From: Rhodoglobus sp.
GTDB lineage: Bacteria > Actinomycetota > Actinomycetes > Actinomycetales > Microbacteriaceae
Direction of reading: 5' to 3'
Assembly: GCA_025463515.1 (NCBI GenBank)
Contig: JAODAQ010000051.1
Coordinates: forward strand, 123,348 to 187,347
Length of the DNA stretch: 64,000 nt
The translations under genes were made by a program, and so were the position numbers. This document shows, piece after piece, positions 24,659 to 33,117 of this stretch. The notes below the pieces were generated by a model. It saw only the letters and a list, made by a program, of their open reading frames with translations. It was not told where the DNA came from and did not search any database. Positions within the stretch are counted from its first letter, which is position 1. Each line of letters starts with the position of its first letter.

Positions 24659-26371
24659 ATGGCTGACCTGTTCGACGGTTATGGCGCCACTGCCACCAAG
24701 CGAACCGGCACGCCCGCCTGGGACGAGATGTTCGCCACGCCCGGTGCTGCGCGTCAGTCGTACAAGGAGATCCACGCCGCCCTGGCGCAGATGACGCAGG
24801 ACGAACTGCGCGGTCGCACGGATGCCCTCGCCAGCTCCTACCTCGCACAGGGCGTGACCTTCGACTTCGCCGGCGAGGAGCGGCCGTTCCCGCTCGACGC
24901 GGTGCCGCGCGTGATCGACCAGGCGGAGTGGGTGAACGTCGAGGCCGGCATCAAGCAGCGCGTGCGCGCTCTCGAGATGTTCCTCGCAGACATCTACGGG
25001 CCGCAGGCCGCCGTGAAGGACGGCGTGATCCCGGCGAAGCTCATCACGAGCTCCAGCCACTTCCACCGCGAGGCAGCGGGCATCGAGCCGGCCAACGGCG
25101 TGCGCATCCAGGTGAGCGGCATCGACCTGATCCGCGACGAGCAGGGCACCTGGCGGGTGCTCGAGGACAACGTGCGCGTGCCGTCGGGCGTGAGCTACGT
25201 CATCTCGAACCGGCGGGTGATGGCGCAGACCCTTCCGGAGCTGTTCGTCTCCATGCGAGTGCGGCCGGTGGGGGACTACCCGCACAAGCTGCTGCAGGCC
25301 CTCCGCGCATCCGCCCCGCCCGGTGTCGACGACCCGACCGTCGTCGTCCTCACGCCCGGCGTGTACAACTCCGCGTACTTCGAGCACACCCTGCTCGCGC
25401 GCCTCATGGGCGTCGAGCTCGTCGAGGGCCGCGACCTGTTCTGCTCCGGCGGGCGGGTCTGGATGCGCACGACCGCCGGCCCCACCCGCGTCGACGTGAT
25501 CTACCGCCGCGTCGACGACGAGTTCCTCGACCCGCTGCAGTTCCGCGCCGACTCGATGCTCGGCAGCCCCGGACTCATGCTCGCCGCGCGCCTCGGCAAC
25601 GTCACGATCGCGAACGCGGTCGGCAACGGCGTCGCCGACGACAAGCTGGTCTACACCTACCTGCCCGAGCTCACGAAGTACTACCTGGGCGAGGAGGCGA
25701 TCCTGCCGAACGTGCAGACCTGGCGCCTCGAAGACCCCGGAGCGCTGGAGGAGGTGCTCGACCGCCTCGACGAGCTCGTCGTGAAGCCGGTCGACGGCTC
25801 CGGCGGCAAGGGCCTCGTGATCGGGCCGGATGCCTCGAAGGAGGAGCTCGCCGAGCTGAAGCAGCGCCTCCTGCGCGACCCGCGCGGCTGGATCGCGCAG
25901 CCCGTCGTGCAGCTCTCGACCATCCCCACGCTCGTCGACGACGGCATGAGGCCGCGGCACGCCGACCTGCGGCCCTTCGCGGTCAACGACGGCACGGATG
26001 TCTGGGTCCTCCCCGGCGGCCTCACTCGCGTCGCCCTTCCCGAGGGCGAGCTCGTGGTCAACAGCTCGCAGGGCGGCGGCTCCAAGGACACCTGGGTCGT
26101 CGGCCAGGACCCGCTCACGGTCAGCCGCCACAGCATCCAGGGCCTCGTCGCCGGCCAGGCCGCGGCCACCGAGTCCATCTCCGTGATCACGCCCGAGATG
26201 CTCAAGGCCGCGCAACAGGACCACGGCCCGCACGAGCGGCCCCTCGGCCACGGCCAGCAGGAGCAGCAGCAGCAGTCTGGCGGATTGAGTAGGCCCTCCA
26301 GGGCCGTATCGAAACCCGGTTTCGATACGCCGCTGGCGGCTACTCAACCCACCGGAGGTGCCGAATGCTGA
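24659..26371 (+). CDS. circularly permuted ATP-grasp type 2 protein
   Basis: 570 residues. RALEMFLADIYGPQ, VLEDNVRVPSGVSYVISNR, KLVYTYLPELTKYYLGEEAI and KPVDGSGGKGLVIGPDAS are hallmarks of the permuted ATP-grasp family (DUF404/407), which probably forms a peptide or amide bond with ATP. It is the first of the conserved triad with the alpha-E and transglutaminase-like genes. ATG 24659 follows TAGGCT by 6 bases (leaderless). The C-terminus has a Gln-rich tail and then about 23 residues (about 541-564) encoded by a palindromic repeat read in its only open frame, ending seven bases inside the next gene. The tail is probably non-functional. Confidence 0.9.
   Translation: MADLFDGYGATATKRTGTPAWDEMFATPGAARQSYKEIHAALAQMTQDELRGRTDALASSYLAQGVTFDFAGEERPFPLDAVPRVIDQAEWVNVEAGIKQRVRALEMFLADIYGPQAAVKDGVIPAKLITSSSHFHREAAGIEPANGVRIQVSGIDLIRDEQGTWRVLEDNVRVPSGVSYVISNRRVMAQTLPELFVSMRVRPVGDYPHKLLQALRASAPPGVDDPTVVVLTPGVYNSAYFEHTLLARLMGVELVEGRDLFCSGGRVWMRTTAGPTRVDVIYRRVDDEFLDPLQFRADSMLGSPGLMLAARLGNVTIANAVGNGVADDKLVYTYLPELTKYYLGEEAILPNVQTWRLEDPGALEEVLDRLDELVVKPVDGSGGKGLVIGPDASKEELAELKQRLLRDPRGWIAQPVVQLSTIPTLVDDGMRPRHADLRPFAVNDGTDVWVLPGGLTRVALPEGELVVNSSQGGGSKDTWVVGQDPLTVSRHSIQGLVAGQAAATESISVITPEMLKAAQQDHGPHERPLGHGQQEQQQQSGGLSRPSRAVSKPGFDTPLAATQPTGGAEC
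26281..26350. repeat. palindromic element read through by the ATP-grasp gene
   Basis: A 70-base unit with GATTGAGTAG at the left, GTATCGAAACC and GGTTTCGATACG back to back in the centre, and CTACTCAACCC at the right. Here the frame is TTG AGT AGG, which has no stop, so the upstream gene continues through the element. Confidence 0.9.
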
Positions 26372-27294
26372 GCCGCATCGCCGAGTCCCTCTTCTGGATC
26401 GGCCGCTACATCGAGCGCTCCGACGGCACCGCGCGCATCCTCGACGTCCACCTCCAGCTCCTCCTCGAAGACCCGTGGATCGAGGAGGACCTCGCCTGCC
26501 GCTCGCTCCTCAGCGTCATGGGCGCCGAGGCCCCGGACGACACCGAGCTGACGCGACAGGACATCCTGAGCATCCTCGCCGTCGACCGCTCCGAGCCCGC
26601 CTCGATCGCCTACTCGCTCGGCGCCGCCCGCGAGAACGCCCGCCGCGCCCGCGAGATCGTGAGCACCGAGCTCTGGGAGTGCCTCAATACGACACGCGCC
26701 CGGATGCCCCGCAAGGTGTCCAGCGACAAGGTGCACGAGTTCTTCGCCTGGGTGCGCGAGCGAAGCGCACTCGCGGTCGGGATCATCGAGTCCGCCACGA
26801 GCAGGGACGAGGCGTGGCAGTTCTTCACCCTCGGGCGCTCCATCGAGCGCGCGGACATGACCGCGCGGCTGCTCGCGACGAGGTCGCTGACCGAGGCATC
26901 CGGCCCCTCATGGACCACCATTCTCCGGTCGTGCGGCGCATACGAGGCGTACCTGCGCACCTACCGCGGCGTGCCGAGCGCGAAGAACGCCGCTGAGTTC
27001 CTGCTGCTCGACCGGCTGTTCCCGCGCAGCATCCTGTTCTCCGTGTCGCGGGCGGAGGCCTGCATGCGCGAGATCGAGCCGAGCACCGGCCGGGTTGGCG
27101 TCTCCGACCTCTCGCAGCGCCTGCTCGGGCAGATTCGCAGCGAGCTCGAGTACCGCCCGATCGCCGACATCCTCGAGGACCTTCCGTTCCACATGGACAA
27201 CGTGCAGCTCGCGACCAGCGCCGCCTCCGAGGCGATCCGCCAGCGCTACTTCCCGACCAATGCGGCACCGAGCTGGGTCGGAGAGACGAGTTGA
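26365..27294 (+). CDS. alpha-E domain protein (DUF403)
   Basis: 309 residues, almost entirely helical. MLSRIAESLFWIGRYIERSDGTARILDVHLQLLLED is the family start, and AWQFFTLGRSIERADMTARLLATRS is the internal repeat of that motif. DUF403/alpha-E proteins always travel with the permuted ATP-grasp protein and a transglutaminase-like protein and are proposed to act in peptide tagging; no biochemical role is established to my knowledge. The ATG at 26365 has CGGAGG 8 bases upstream, just beyond the palindromic repeat, and overlaps the end of the ATP-grasp gene. Confidence 0.9.
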   Translation: MLSRIAESLFWIGRYIERSDGTARILDVHLQLLLEDPWIEEDLACRSLLSVMGAEAPDDTELTRQDILSILAVDRSEPASIAYSLGAARENARRAREIVSTELWECLNTTRARMPRKVSSDKVHEFFAWVRERSALAVGIIESATSRDEAWQFFTLGRSIERADMTARLLATRSLTEASGPSWTTILRSCGAYEAYLRTYRGVPSAKNAAEFLLLDRLFPRSILFSVSRAEACMREIEPSTGRVGVSDLSQRLLGQIRSELEYRPIADILEDLPFHMDNVQLATSAASEAIRQRYFPTNAAPSWVGETS

Positions 27295-28139
27295 ACCGCC
27301 TGCGCATCAAGCACATGACGGGCTTCCACTACGGCGGCGACGTCACGGCCTCCTACAACGAGGCCCGGATGCTTCCGGTCTCCAGTGACGGCCAGCTGGT
27401 GTTGTTCTCCAACCTCGAGATCCTGCCGATGTCGAGCCACCACAGCTACGTGGACTACTGGGGCTCGCGGGTCTCGTCGTTCGAGATCCTGACCCCGCAC
27501 AAAGAGCTGTCGCTCACCGCCACCTCGCTGGTGGAGGTGCGCCCCCGGCCGCACCAGGACGAGAGCCTCACCTGGGCCGAGCTCGAGCTCGCGGTCGAGA
27601 CGACCACCGAGACCGTCGAGCACCTCAAGCAGACCAGGCGGACGAACCCGCCCGCCGAGGTCGAAGCCCTCGCGCGCGACCTCAAGGCGAAGCACGAGAG
27701 CGTGTGCGACGCGGCACTCGCGATCGCCATGGCGATCGGCGACGCCGTCGAGTACATGCAGGGCGTGACCGGTGTGCACTCCACCGCCGCCGAGGCGTGG
27801 GCCGTGCGCAAGGGCGTCTGCCAGGACATCGCGCACCTCGCGCTCGGTGCACTGCGCTCGGTCGGCATCCCGGCGCGCTACGTCTCCGGCTACCTGCACC
27901 CCAAGCCCAACGCCGCGATCGGCGAGACCGTCGCCGGCGAATCGCACGCCTGGGTCGAGTGGTTCTGCGGCGGGGAGTGGCGCGGCTTCGACCCGACCAA
28001 CAACATCGACATCGGCGACCGCCACGTACTCGTGGGCCGCGGGCGCGACTACAACGACGTGCCCCCGCTGCGCGGCGTCTACGCCGGCCCGTTCGGCTCG
28101 ACCCTGTTCGTGAAGGTGGAGATCACGCGCGAGGCGTAG
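27291..28139 (+). CDS. transglutaminase-like cysteine protease family protein
   Basis: 282 residues. An N-terminal beta domain (LRIKHMTGFHYGGDVTASYNE) precedes the papain-like core with the catalytic triad Cys in RKGVCQDIAHLAL, His in GESHAWVEWF and Asp in FDPTNN. The TTG start at 27291 overlaps the preceding stop as TTGA. It is the third member of the ATP-grasp/alpha-E triad and could cleave or transfer the peptide made by the ATP-grasp enzyme. No signal peptide, so cytosolic. Confidence 0.9.
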   Translation: MNRLRIKHMTGFHYGGDVTASYNEARMLPVSSDGQLVLFSNLEILPMSSHHSYVDYWGSRVSSFEILTPHKELSLTATSLVEVRPRPHQDESLTWAELELAVETTTETVEHLKQTRRTNPPAEVEALARDLKAKHESVCDAALAIAMAIGDAVEYMQGVTGVHSTAAEAWAVRKGVCQDIAHLALGALRSVGIPARYVSGYLHPKPNAAIGETVAGESHAWVEWFCGGEWRGFDPTNNIDIGDRHVLVGRGRDYNDVPPLRGVYAGPFGSTLFVKVEITREA

Positions 28140-28149
28140 CGCAACCCGC

Positions 28150-29451
28150 CTACGACGTGCGCTGCGCCGTCGCGCCGACGATCCCGATCTCCTGGGTGCC
28201 GAGCTCGACAGTCTCGCGCGCCAGCGGGATCGACGCGGTCGCGGTGGACTGGTTGCGCTTGCGAGACAGCCAGATCACCGCGATAAGAGCCGCGAGGATG
28301 CCCGAGGCCGCCCCGATCGCGAGCGACCACCGCGGCCCCCACACGTTCGCGACGAGCCCGACCACGGGCGCGCCGATCGGAGTGCCGCCCGCGAAGATCG
28401 CCATGTACAGCGCCATGACCCGCCCGCGCATCGCCGGCTCGGTCGTGGTCTGCACGTACGCGTTCGCGGTGTTCATCATGGTGAGCGAGCACGCCCCGAC
28501 GAGTACGAGCACGATCGCGAAGAAGAGGTACGAGGGCGAGAGCGCCGCGACCGCGCAGACGATGCCGAATGCGCCGGATGCCACGACCACGACGATGAAC
28601 CGGACGCGCTCGCGCCGCGCGGCCAGGAGCGACCCGGTCACCGCCCCCACCGCCATCACGGACGACAGCAGGCCGAACTCGGCGGAGCCCTTGCCGAACT
28701 CGACCGTCGACATCGTGGAGATGAAGATCGGGAAGTTGAAGCCGAACGTGCCGACGAGGAACACCATCACGAGCACCACGAGGATGTCCTTGCGGCCGCG
28801 CACGTAGCGCAGCCCGTCGCGGATCTGCCCCTTCGCCTTCGCGAGCCGCGGCGTGGGCACGAGCTGGCTCTTGCGGATGAGGACCAGCGACAGGAGCACC
28901 CCGATGTACGAGGCGCCGTTCACGATGAACACCGGGCCGGTGCCGATCCAGGCGATGAGCACGCCGGCCACCGCCGGGCCGATGAGCCGTGCGCTCTGGA
29001 ACGAGGTGGAGTTGAGCGCGACCGCGTTGGAGATGTCCTTGTCGGTGACGAGCTCGGAGACGAAGGCCTGGCGGGCCGGGGTGTCGAACGCGGTGCACAC
29101 ACCCAGCAGCAGTGCGAACACGTAGACGTGCCAGAGCTGCACGTGGCCCGAGATCACGAGCACGCCGAGGCCGAAGGCCAGGACGCACTGGATGCTCTGC
29201 GTCCACATGAGCATCCGGCGGCGGTCGAACCGGTCGGCGGCGAGGCCTGTGACGGGCATGAGCAGCAGCAGCGGGCCGAACTGGAGGGCCATCGTGATGC
29301 CGAGGGCCGTGGCATCCCGGTCGGTCAGTTCCGTCAGGACTATCCAGTCCTGCGCGGTTCGCTGCATCCACGCCCCGGTGTTGGAGACGAGTGCCCCGGC
29401 GAACCAGAGGCGGTAGTTGAAGATGCGAAGCGAACGGAACATTGCACTCAC
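28150..29451 (-). CDS. MFS transporter, EntS/enterobactin-exporter-like
   Basis: 433 residues with twelve predicted spans. FRSLRIFNYRLWFAGALVSNTGAWMQRTAQDW is the typical start of the MFS_3 group, and LAADRFDRRRMLMW the loop 2-3 motif. Exports small molecules or siderophores in the family; substrate not readable. The GTG at 29451 overlaps the MarR stop as GTGA and is preferred; ATG 29442 is an alternative. Co-transcribed with the MarR gene, whose operators should control both. Confidence 0.85.
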   Translation of the reverse strand: MSAMFRSLRIFNYRLWFAGALVSNTGAWMQRTAQDWIVLTELTDRDATALGITMALQFGPLLLLMPVTGLAADRFDRRRMLMWTQSIQCVLAFGLGVLVISGHVQLWHVYVFALLLGVCTAFDTPARQAFVSELVTDKDISNAVALNSTSFQSARLIGPAVAGVLIAWIGTGPVFIVNGASYIGVLLSLVLIRKSQLVPTPRLAKAKGQIRDGLRYVRGRKDILVVLVMVFLVGTFGFNFPIFISTMSTVEFGKGSAEFGLLSSVMAVGAVTGSLLAARRERVRFIVVVVASGAFGIVCAVAALSPSYLFFAIVLVLVGACSLTMMNTANAYVQTTTEPAMRGRVMALYMAIFAGGTPIGAPVVGLVANVWGPRWSLAIGAASGILAALIAVIWLSRKRNQSTATASIPLARETVELGTQEIGIVGATAQRTS

Positions 29452-29864
29452 GAGTCGGCGAGCTCCCTGAGGATCGGGGTGGCCGCGTCGATGATGGCGC
29501 GCTGGTCTGGTGTGAGGGTCGCGAGCTGGCGGGCGAACCACGCGACTCGACGGCGCTTGGTCTCCTTCGCGATCTCGAGCCCGGCCTCGGTGGACTGGAT
29601 GAGCACCTTGCGGCCGTCGTCGGGCGAGCTGTCGCGCGTGGCGAGGCCGGCCTCGACCAGGGCGTTGACCGTGCGGTTCATCGAGGGCGGGGTGACGCGC
29701 TCGCGCTCGGCGAGGGAGCCGAGGGTCTGGGCGCCGTCCTTCCACAGGACGAAGAGCACCGAGAGCTGGCCGTCGGTCACGTCGTCCCCCGCGCGCTCGG
29801 CCCGGGTGCGCCGCGCGAGTCGCAGGATGGCGAGGCGAAGATCGTCATCGGATGTCTCGGGCAT
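29448..29864 (-). CDS. MarR-family regulator
   Basis: 138 residues. The winged helix reads GDDVTDGQLSVLFVLWKDGAQTLGSLAERERVTPPSMNRTVNALVEAGLATRDSS in overlapping pieces, followed by the wing DGRKVLIQSTEAG. It is the first gene of a two-gene operon with an MFS exporter, the usual layout for an autorepressed drug or metabolite pump. The transcript appears leaderless: TAGGCT ends 7 bases before the ATG at 29864, inside two tandem TTAGCCT repeats that look like its operators. Confidence 0.9.
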   Translation of the reverse strand: MPETSDDDLRLAILRLARRTRAERAGDDVTDGQLSVLFVLWKDGAQTLGSLAERERVTPPSMNRTVNALVEAGLATRDSSPDDGRKVLIQSTEAGLEIAKETKRRRVAWFARQLATLTPDQRAIIDAATPILRELADS

Positions 29865-29869
29865 AATCC

Positions 29870-29895
29870 TTAGCCTAGCAAATTAGCCTTGCTAA
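29870..29895. promoter_or_regulatory. MarR operators over a leaderless promoter
   Basis: Two abutting 13-base units, TTAGCCTAGCAAA (29870-29882) and TTAGCCTTGCTAA (29883-29895). The second is a perfect TTAGC-N3-GCTAA inverted repeat. The minus-strand -10 TAGGCT (29877-29872) lies inside the first unit. Confidence 0.65.
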
Positions 29896-29908
29896 CTAAA
29901 ATCGAAGA

Positions 29909-29944
29909 GGTTGAGCAGGCCGCCCGCGGCCGTATGGAAACCGG
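29909..29944 (+). repeat. palindromic element, degenerate half unit
   Basis: GGTTGAGCAGGCCGCC, CGCGGCC, GTATGGAAACCGG. It lies between the divergent MarR promoter and the hydrolase gene, the only copy seen upstream of a gene rather than at a 3' end. Confidence 0.75.
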
Positions 29945-29978
29945 TGGCAATACGATGATCGTGAGCGAGGAGGCTCCC

Positions 29979-30842
29979 ATGCCCACAGTGACGCGCACCA
30001 ACCACAGCTTCGTCGACGCCCAGGGCGTGACGATCCACTACTACACGTGGAAGGCCGCCAACCCAAAGGCAGTACTGCAGCTTACGCACGGCCTCGGCGA
30101 CCACGCGCTGCGCTACGAGCAGGTCGCGCAGGACCTGGTCGCGGCCGGCTACACCGTCTATGCGGACGACCACCGCGGCCACGGCGCGACCGGCATGGAG
30201 CAGTACGGCGGGGATGCCACGAAGCTCGGCAAACTCGGACCGGGCGGCCTGCGCGCCACCGTCGAAGACGTACGCCAGTTCACGCGGGTGATCCGCGAGG
30301 AGAACCCCGGGCTCAAGCTCGCACTGCTCGGCCACTCGTGGGGCTCGCTCATGGTGCAGATGATCCTCAACGAGCACGCCGCCGACTACGACGTCGCGGT
30401 GCTCACGGGCACCGCCTACCGCACGCTCACCGACATGAACGGCGGCAACCTCAACAAGCAGCACGCGCACCTCGGCACCACGGGCAACGAGTGGCTCAGC
30501 CGCGACCCGGCCGTGGCGCAGGCGTTCTCGGACGACCCGCTGACGTTCTACGCGGCCGCGATACAGCTCTTCGGCCTCCCCGACGGGCTGCGCCTGCTCG
30601 GGCGCCCGGCGAAGAACCTCGGCAACGACATCCCGCTGCTCATCATGATCGGCAGTGAGGACACGCTCGGCGGCGAGAAGAGCATCGCCAAGCTCGCCTC
30701 CGGGTACGTCACCCGCTCCAGGCTGAGCGACGTGAAGGCCATCGTCTACCCCGAGGCGCGGCACGAGATCTTCAACGAGACGAATCGCGACGAGGTCATC
30801 AGCGACCTCGTGGACTGGCTCGACGAGCACGTAGGGGCCTAG
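29979..30842 (+). CDS. alpha/beta hydrolase, monoacylglycerol-lipase-like (S33)
   Basis: 287 residues. VLQLTHGLGDHALRYEQVAQDL contains the oxyanion-hole HG, DDHRGHGATG is the conserved strand 4 block, LLGHSWGSLMVQ the nucleophile Ser, MIGSEDTLGG the Asp and EARHEIFNE the His. These match the serine aminopeptidase S33/lysophospholipase group. The ATG at 29979 (MPTVTRTNH) has GAGGAGG 6 bases upstream; longer in-frame starts at 29889 and 29955 would run through the palindromic repeat. Cytosolic; substrate unknown. Confidence 0.82.
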   Translation: MPTVTRTNHSFVDAQGVTIHYYTWKAANPKAVLQLTHGLGDHALRYEQVAQDLVAAGYTVYADDHRGHGATGMEQYGGDATKLGKLGPGGLRATVEDVRQFTRVIREENPGLKLALLGHSWGSLMVQMILNEHAADYDVAVLTGTAYRTLTDMNGGNLNKQHAHLGTTGNEWLSRDPAVAQAFSDDPLTFYAAAIQLFGLPDGLRLLGRPAKNLGNDIPLLIMIGSEDTLGGEKSIAKLASGYVTRSRLSDVKAIVYPEARHEIFNETNRDEVISDLVDWLDEHVGA

Positions 30843-30858
30843 TTGCACCCACGGCTTG

Positions 30859-30870
30859 TGTATCGATACA
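30859..30870. promoter_or_regulatory. perfect 12-base palindrome, possible operator
   Basis: TGTATCGATACA in AT-rich surroundings 17 bases after the hydrolase stop and about 160 bases before the lipoate ligase gene. No regulator is adjacent. The rest of 30843-31017 is GC-rich with a weak stem (GGGGCTCGGG with CCCGGCCCC near 30976-31001) that may end hydrolase transcription. Confidence 0.3.
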
Positions 30871-31017
30871 ATAATGCAGGCCAGTCGCCGAGTCCCGCGC
30901 TTCCGTTTATTTCGGGTCGGGTAGCGCGGGGGTAGGTGCGTCACGATCACTGCGTGCGGCTGAGCAAGGCCGGGCGGGGCTCGGGTTAGGGGCCCGGCCC
31001 CGCACGGCCGATAAAGA

Positions 31018-31031
31018 TTAGGCTTGCCTTA
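31018..31031 (+). promoter_or_regulatory. DtxR/IdeR-like iron box over a leaderless promoter
   Basis: TTAGGCTTGCCTTA resembles the DtxR/IdeR consensus half (TTAGGTTAGCCTAA type) and includes TAGGCT as -10, 6 bases before the ATG at 31031. Iron-loaded repressor would block transcription of the ligase and the downstream permease/ATPase genes. Confidence 0.55.
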
Positions 31032-32080
31032 TGCACGGTGAGTTCAAGGTTCCTGGCGGCAAGCTCGTCGTTGTCGACTTCGACGTCGTGGACGGCCGGA
31101 TCGCCGACTTCCGCCTGGCCGGTGACTTCTTCCTCGAGCCGGATGACGCACTCGCGTCCATCAACGCCGCCGTCAACGGGCTTCCCGCCGACACCGAGGC
31201 CCCCGCTCTGGCCAAGGCCGTGCGAGACGCCCTCCCCGAGGGGGCACTACTGCTCGGCTTCGCGCCCGAGTCGGTCGCGACCACCATCCGCCGCGCCCTG
31301 CAGAAGGCGACGGCGTTCACCGACTACGAGTGGCAGGTCATCCAGGGCCCGGCCGTCGACCCCGTGCTGCAGATGGCACTCGACCAGGTGCTGAGCGAGG
31401 AGGTCGGCGAGGGCCGCCGCAAGCCGACTCTGCGCATCTGGGAGTGGGAGAAGCCGGCCGTCGTCATCGGCAGCTTCCAGTCCGTCAAGAACGAGGTCGA
31501 CCTCGACAACGCGAAGAAGTACGGCTTCGACATCGTGCGCCGCATCTCCGGCGGCGGGGCGATGTTCATGGAGGCCGGATCCGTCATCACGTACTCGATC
31601 TACGCGCCGTCCGAGCTCGTGCAGGGCATGAGCTTCGCCGACTCGTACGCGTTCCTCGACGAGTGGGTGATCGTGGCGCTCAAGTCGCTCGGCATCGAGG
31701 CCACCTATGTCCCGCTCAACGACATCACGAGCCCGACCGGCAAGATCGGCGGGGCCGCGCAGAAGCGCTTGGGCAGCGGCGCGGTGCTGCACCACGTCAC
31801 GATGAGCTACGACATGGACGGCGACAAGATGGTCGAGGTGCTGCGCATCGGCCGCGAGAAGATGAGCGACAAGGGCACCAAGAGCGCCAACAAGCGCGTC
31901 GATCCGCTCCGCAGCCAGACCGGCCTTCCCCGTGCCGAGATCATCGAGAAGATGGTCGGCACGTTCAAGGGGCTGTACGGCCTCACTCCCAGCGAGATCA
32001 CGCCGGAGGAGTACGCGAAAGCGGAGCAGCTCGTTACCGAGAAGTTCGGTACCGAGGAGTGGCTCTACCGGGTTCCTTGA
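31031..32080 (+). CDS. lplA: lipoate-protein ligase A with N-terminal accessory domain
   Basis: 349 residues. Residues about 1-85 (KVPGGKLVVVDFDVVDGRIADFRLAGDFFLE in parts) resemble the small accessory domain normally found at the C-terminus of LplA. The catalytic domain follows: WEKPAVVIGSFQSVKNEVDL, VRRISGGGAMFMEAGSVIT and the Lys in SPTGKIGGAAQKR, which contacts lipoyl-AMP. It would attach lipoate to 2-oxoacid dehydrogenase or GcvH domains. The permuted domain order is unusual relative to E. coli LplA. ATG 31031 is leaderless under an iron box; the stop overlaps the TTG of the permease gene, so it is co-expressed with an iron/heme-type transporter. Confidence 0.87.
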   Translation: MHGEFKVPGGKLVVVDFDVVDGRIADFRLAGDFFLEPDDALASINAAVNGLPADTEAPALAKAVRDALPEGALLLGFAPESVATTIRRALQKATAFTDYEWQVIQGPAVDPVLQMALDQVLSEEVGEGRRKPTLRIWEWEKPAVVIGSFQSVKNEVDLDNAKKYGFDIVRRISGGGAMFMEAGSVITYSIYAPSELVQGMSFADSYAFLDEWVIVALKSLGIEATYVPLNDITSPTGKIGGAAQKRLGSGAVLHHVTMSYDMDGDKMVEVLRIGREKMSDKGTKSANKRVDPLRSQTGLPRAEIIEKMVGTFKGLYGLTPSEITPEEYAKAEQLVTEKFGTEEWLYRVP

Positions 32081-33117
32081 GCCGCGCCCGCCGGGCGGTC
32101 ATCCTCTCCGCCGCGCTCGCCGTGCTGCTCGTGGGCGGCATCATCGCCTCCGCGATCGTCGGCCAGCTGCCCGTCAGCCCCGCCGAGGTCGTCGGTTCGG
32201 TGCTGCGCGCGGCGGGCATCCAGAACCCCTGGGCGCCGGATGACCCGATCATCGAGTCCACGCTCTGGGTAGTGCGCTTCCCCCGGATCGCCATGGGCCT
32301 CGCGGTGGGGGCCGCGCTCGCCGTCGCCGGAGCGGTGATGCAGGCCATCTTCGGCAACCCGCTCGCCGAGCCGGGTGTCGTGGGCGTCTCCTCGGGCGGG
32401 GCGTTCGGGGCATCCGTCGCCATCGTGCTCGGGCTGACGTCCCTCGGGAGCGGAACCGTCGCCGTCTTCGCCTTCGCCGGCGGCCTCCTCGCGACCCTCC
32501 TCGTCTACGGGGTCTCGCGCGCGAACGGCCGCACCGAGGTGGTGACCCTGTTGCTCACCGGCATCGCGGTCAACGCCTTCGCCGGTGCCGGGCTCGCCTT
32601 CCTGCTGTTCGTCGCCGACTCGGGCGGGCGGGAGCAGATCGTCTTCTGGCAGCTCGGATCGCTCAACGGCTCGCGCTGGGGCGAAGTGCTCATCGTCCTG
32701 GTCGTGGCCGTGCTGGGCACGATCGCGGTCGTCGTCCTGGGGCGCCGCTACGACCTGCTCGCCCTCGGTGAGCGCAATGCCCGCCACCTCGGCGTGAACG
32801 TCGAGGCCCTGCGCATCGGCTCGATCGTGCTCGTGGCCCTGCTCACCGGTGTCGCGGTCGCGTTCTGCGGGATCATCGCGTTCGTGGGCCTCGTCGTCCC
32901 GCACGTCATCCGTATGGCGATCGGCCCGGCGCACCGCCCGCTCATCGTCGCGAGCGCGTTCGGAGGCGCCGCGCTCATGGTGCTCGCCGACCTGCTCGCG
33001 CGCTCGGTGGTCGTGGGCGCGGACCTCCCGATCGGGCTGCTCACCTCGCTCATCGGCGGACCGTTCTTCTTCTTCCTGCTGTTCCGACAGCGGCGGCGGA
33101 GCGGGGGGTGGGCATGA
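32077..33117 (+). CDS. FecCD/HmuU-type iron or heme ABC permease
   Basis: 346 residues with about ten spans. VVRFPRIAMGLAVGAALAVAGAVMQAIFGNPLAEPGVVGVSSGGAFGA in pieces is the classic FecCD/BtuC block, and CGIIAFVGLVVPHVIRMAIGPAHR the coupling-helix region. TTG start at 32077 overlaps the ligase stop (TTGA). It should move heme, siderophore or a corrinoid with the ATPase encoded next. No binding-protein gene is adjacent, which is unusual for this class. Confidence 0.9.
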   Translation: MSRARRAVILSAALAVLLVGGIIASAIVGQLPVSPAEVVGSVLRAAGIQNPWAPDDPIIESTLWVVRFPRIAMGLAVGAALAVAGAVMQAIFGNPLAEPGVVGVSSGGAFGASVAIVLGLTSLGSGTVAVFAFAGGLLATLLVYGVSRANGRTEVVTLLLTGIAVNAFAGAGLAFLLFVADSGGREQIVFWQLGSLNGSRWGEVLIVLVVAVLGTIAVVVLGRRYDLLALGERNARHLGVNVEALRIGSIVLVALLTGVAVAFCGIIAFVGLVVPHVIRMAIGPAHRPLIVASAFGGAALMVLADLLARSVVVGADLPIGLLTSLIGGPFFFFLLFRQRRRSGGWA

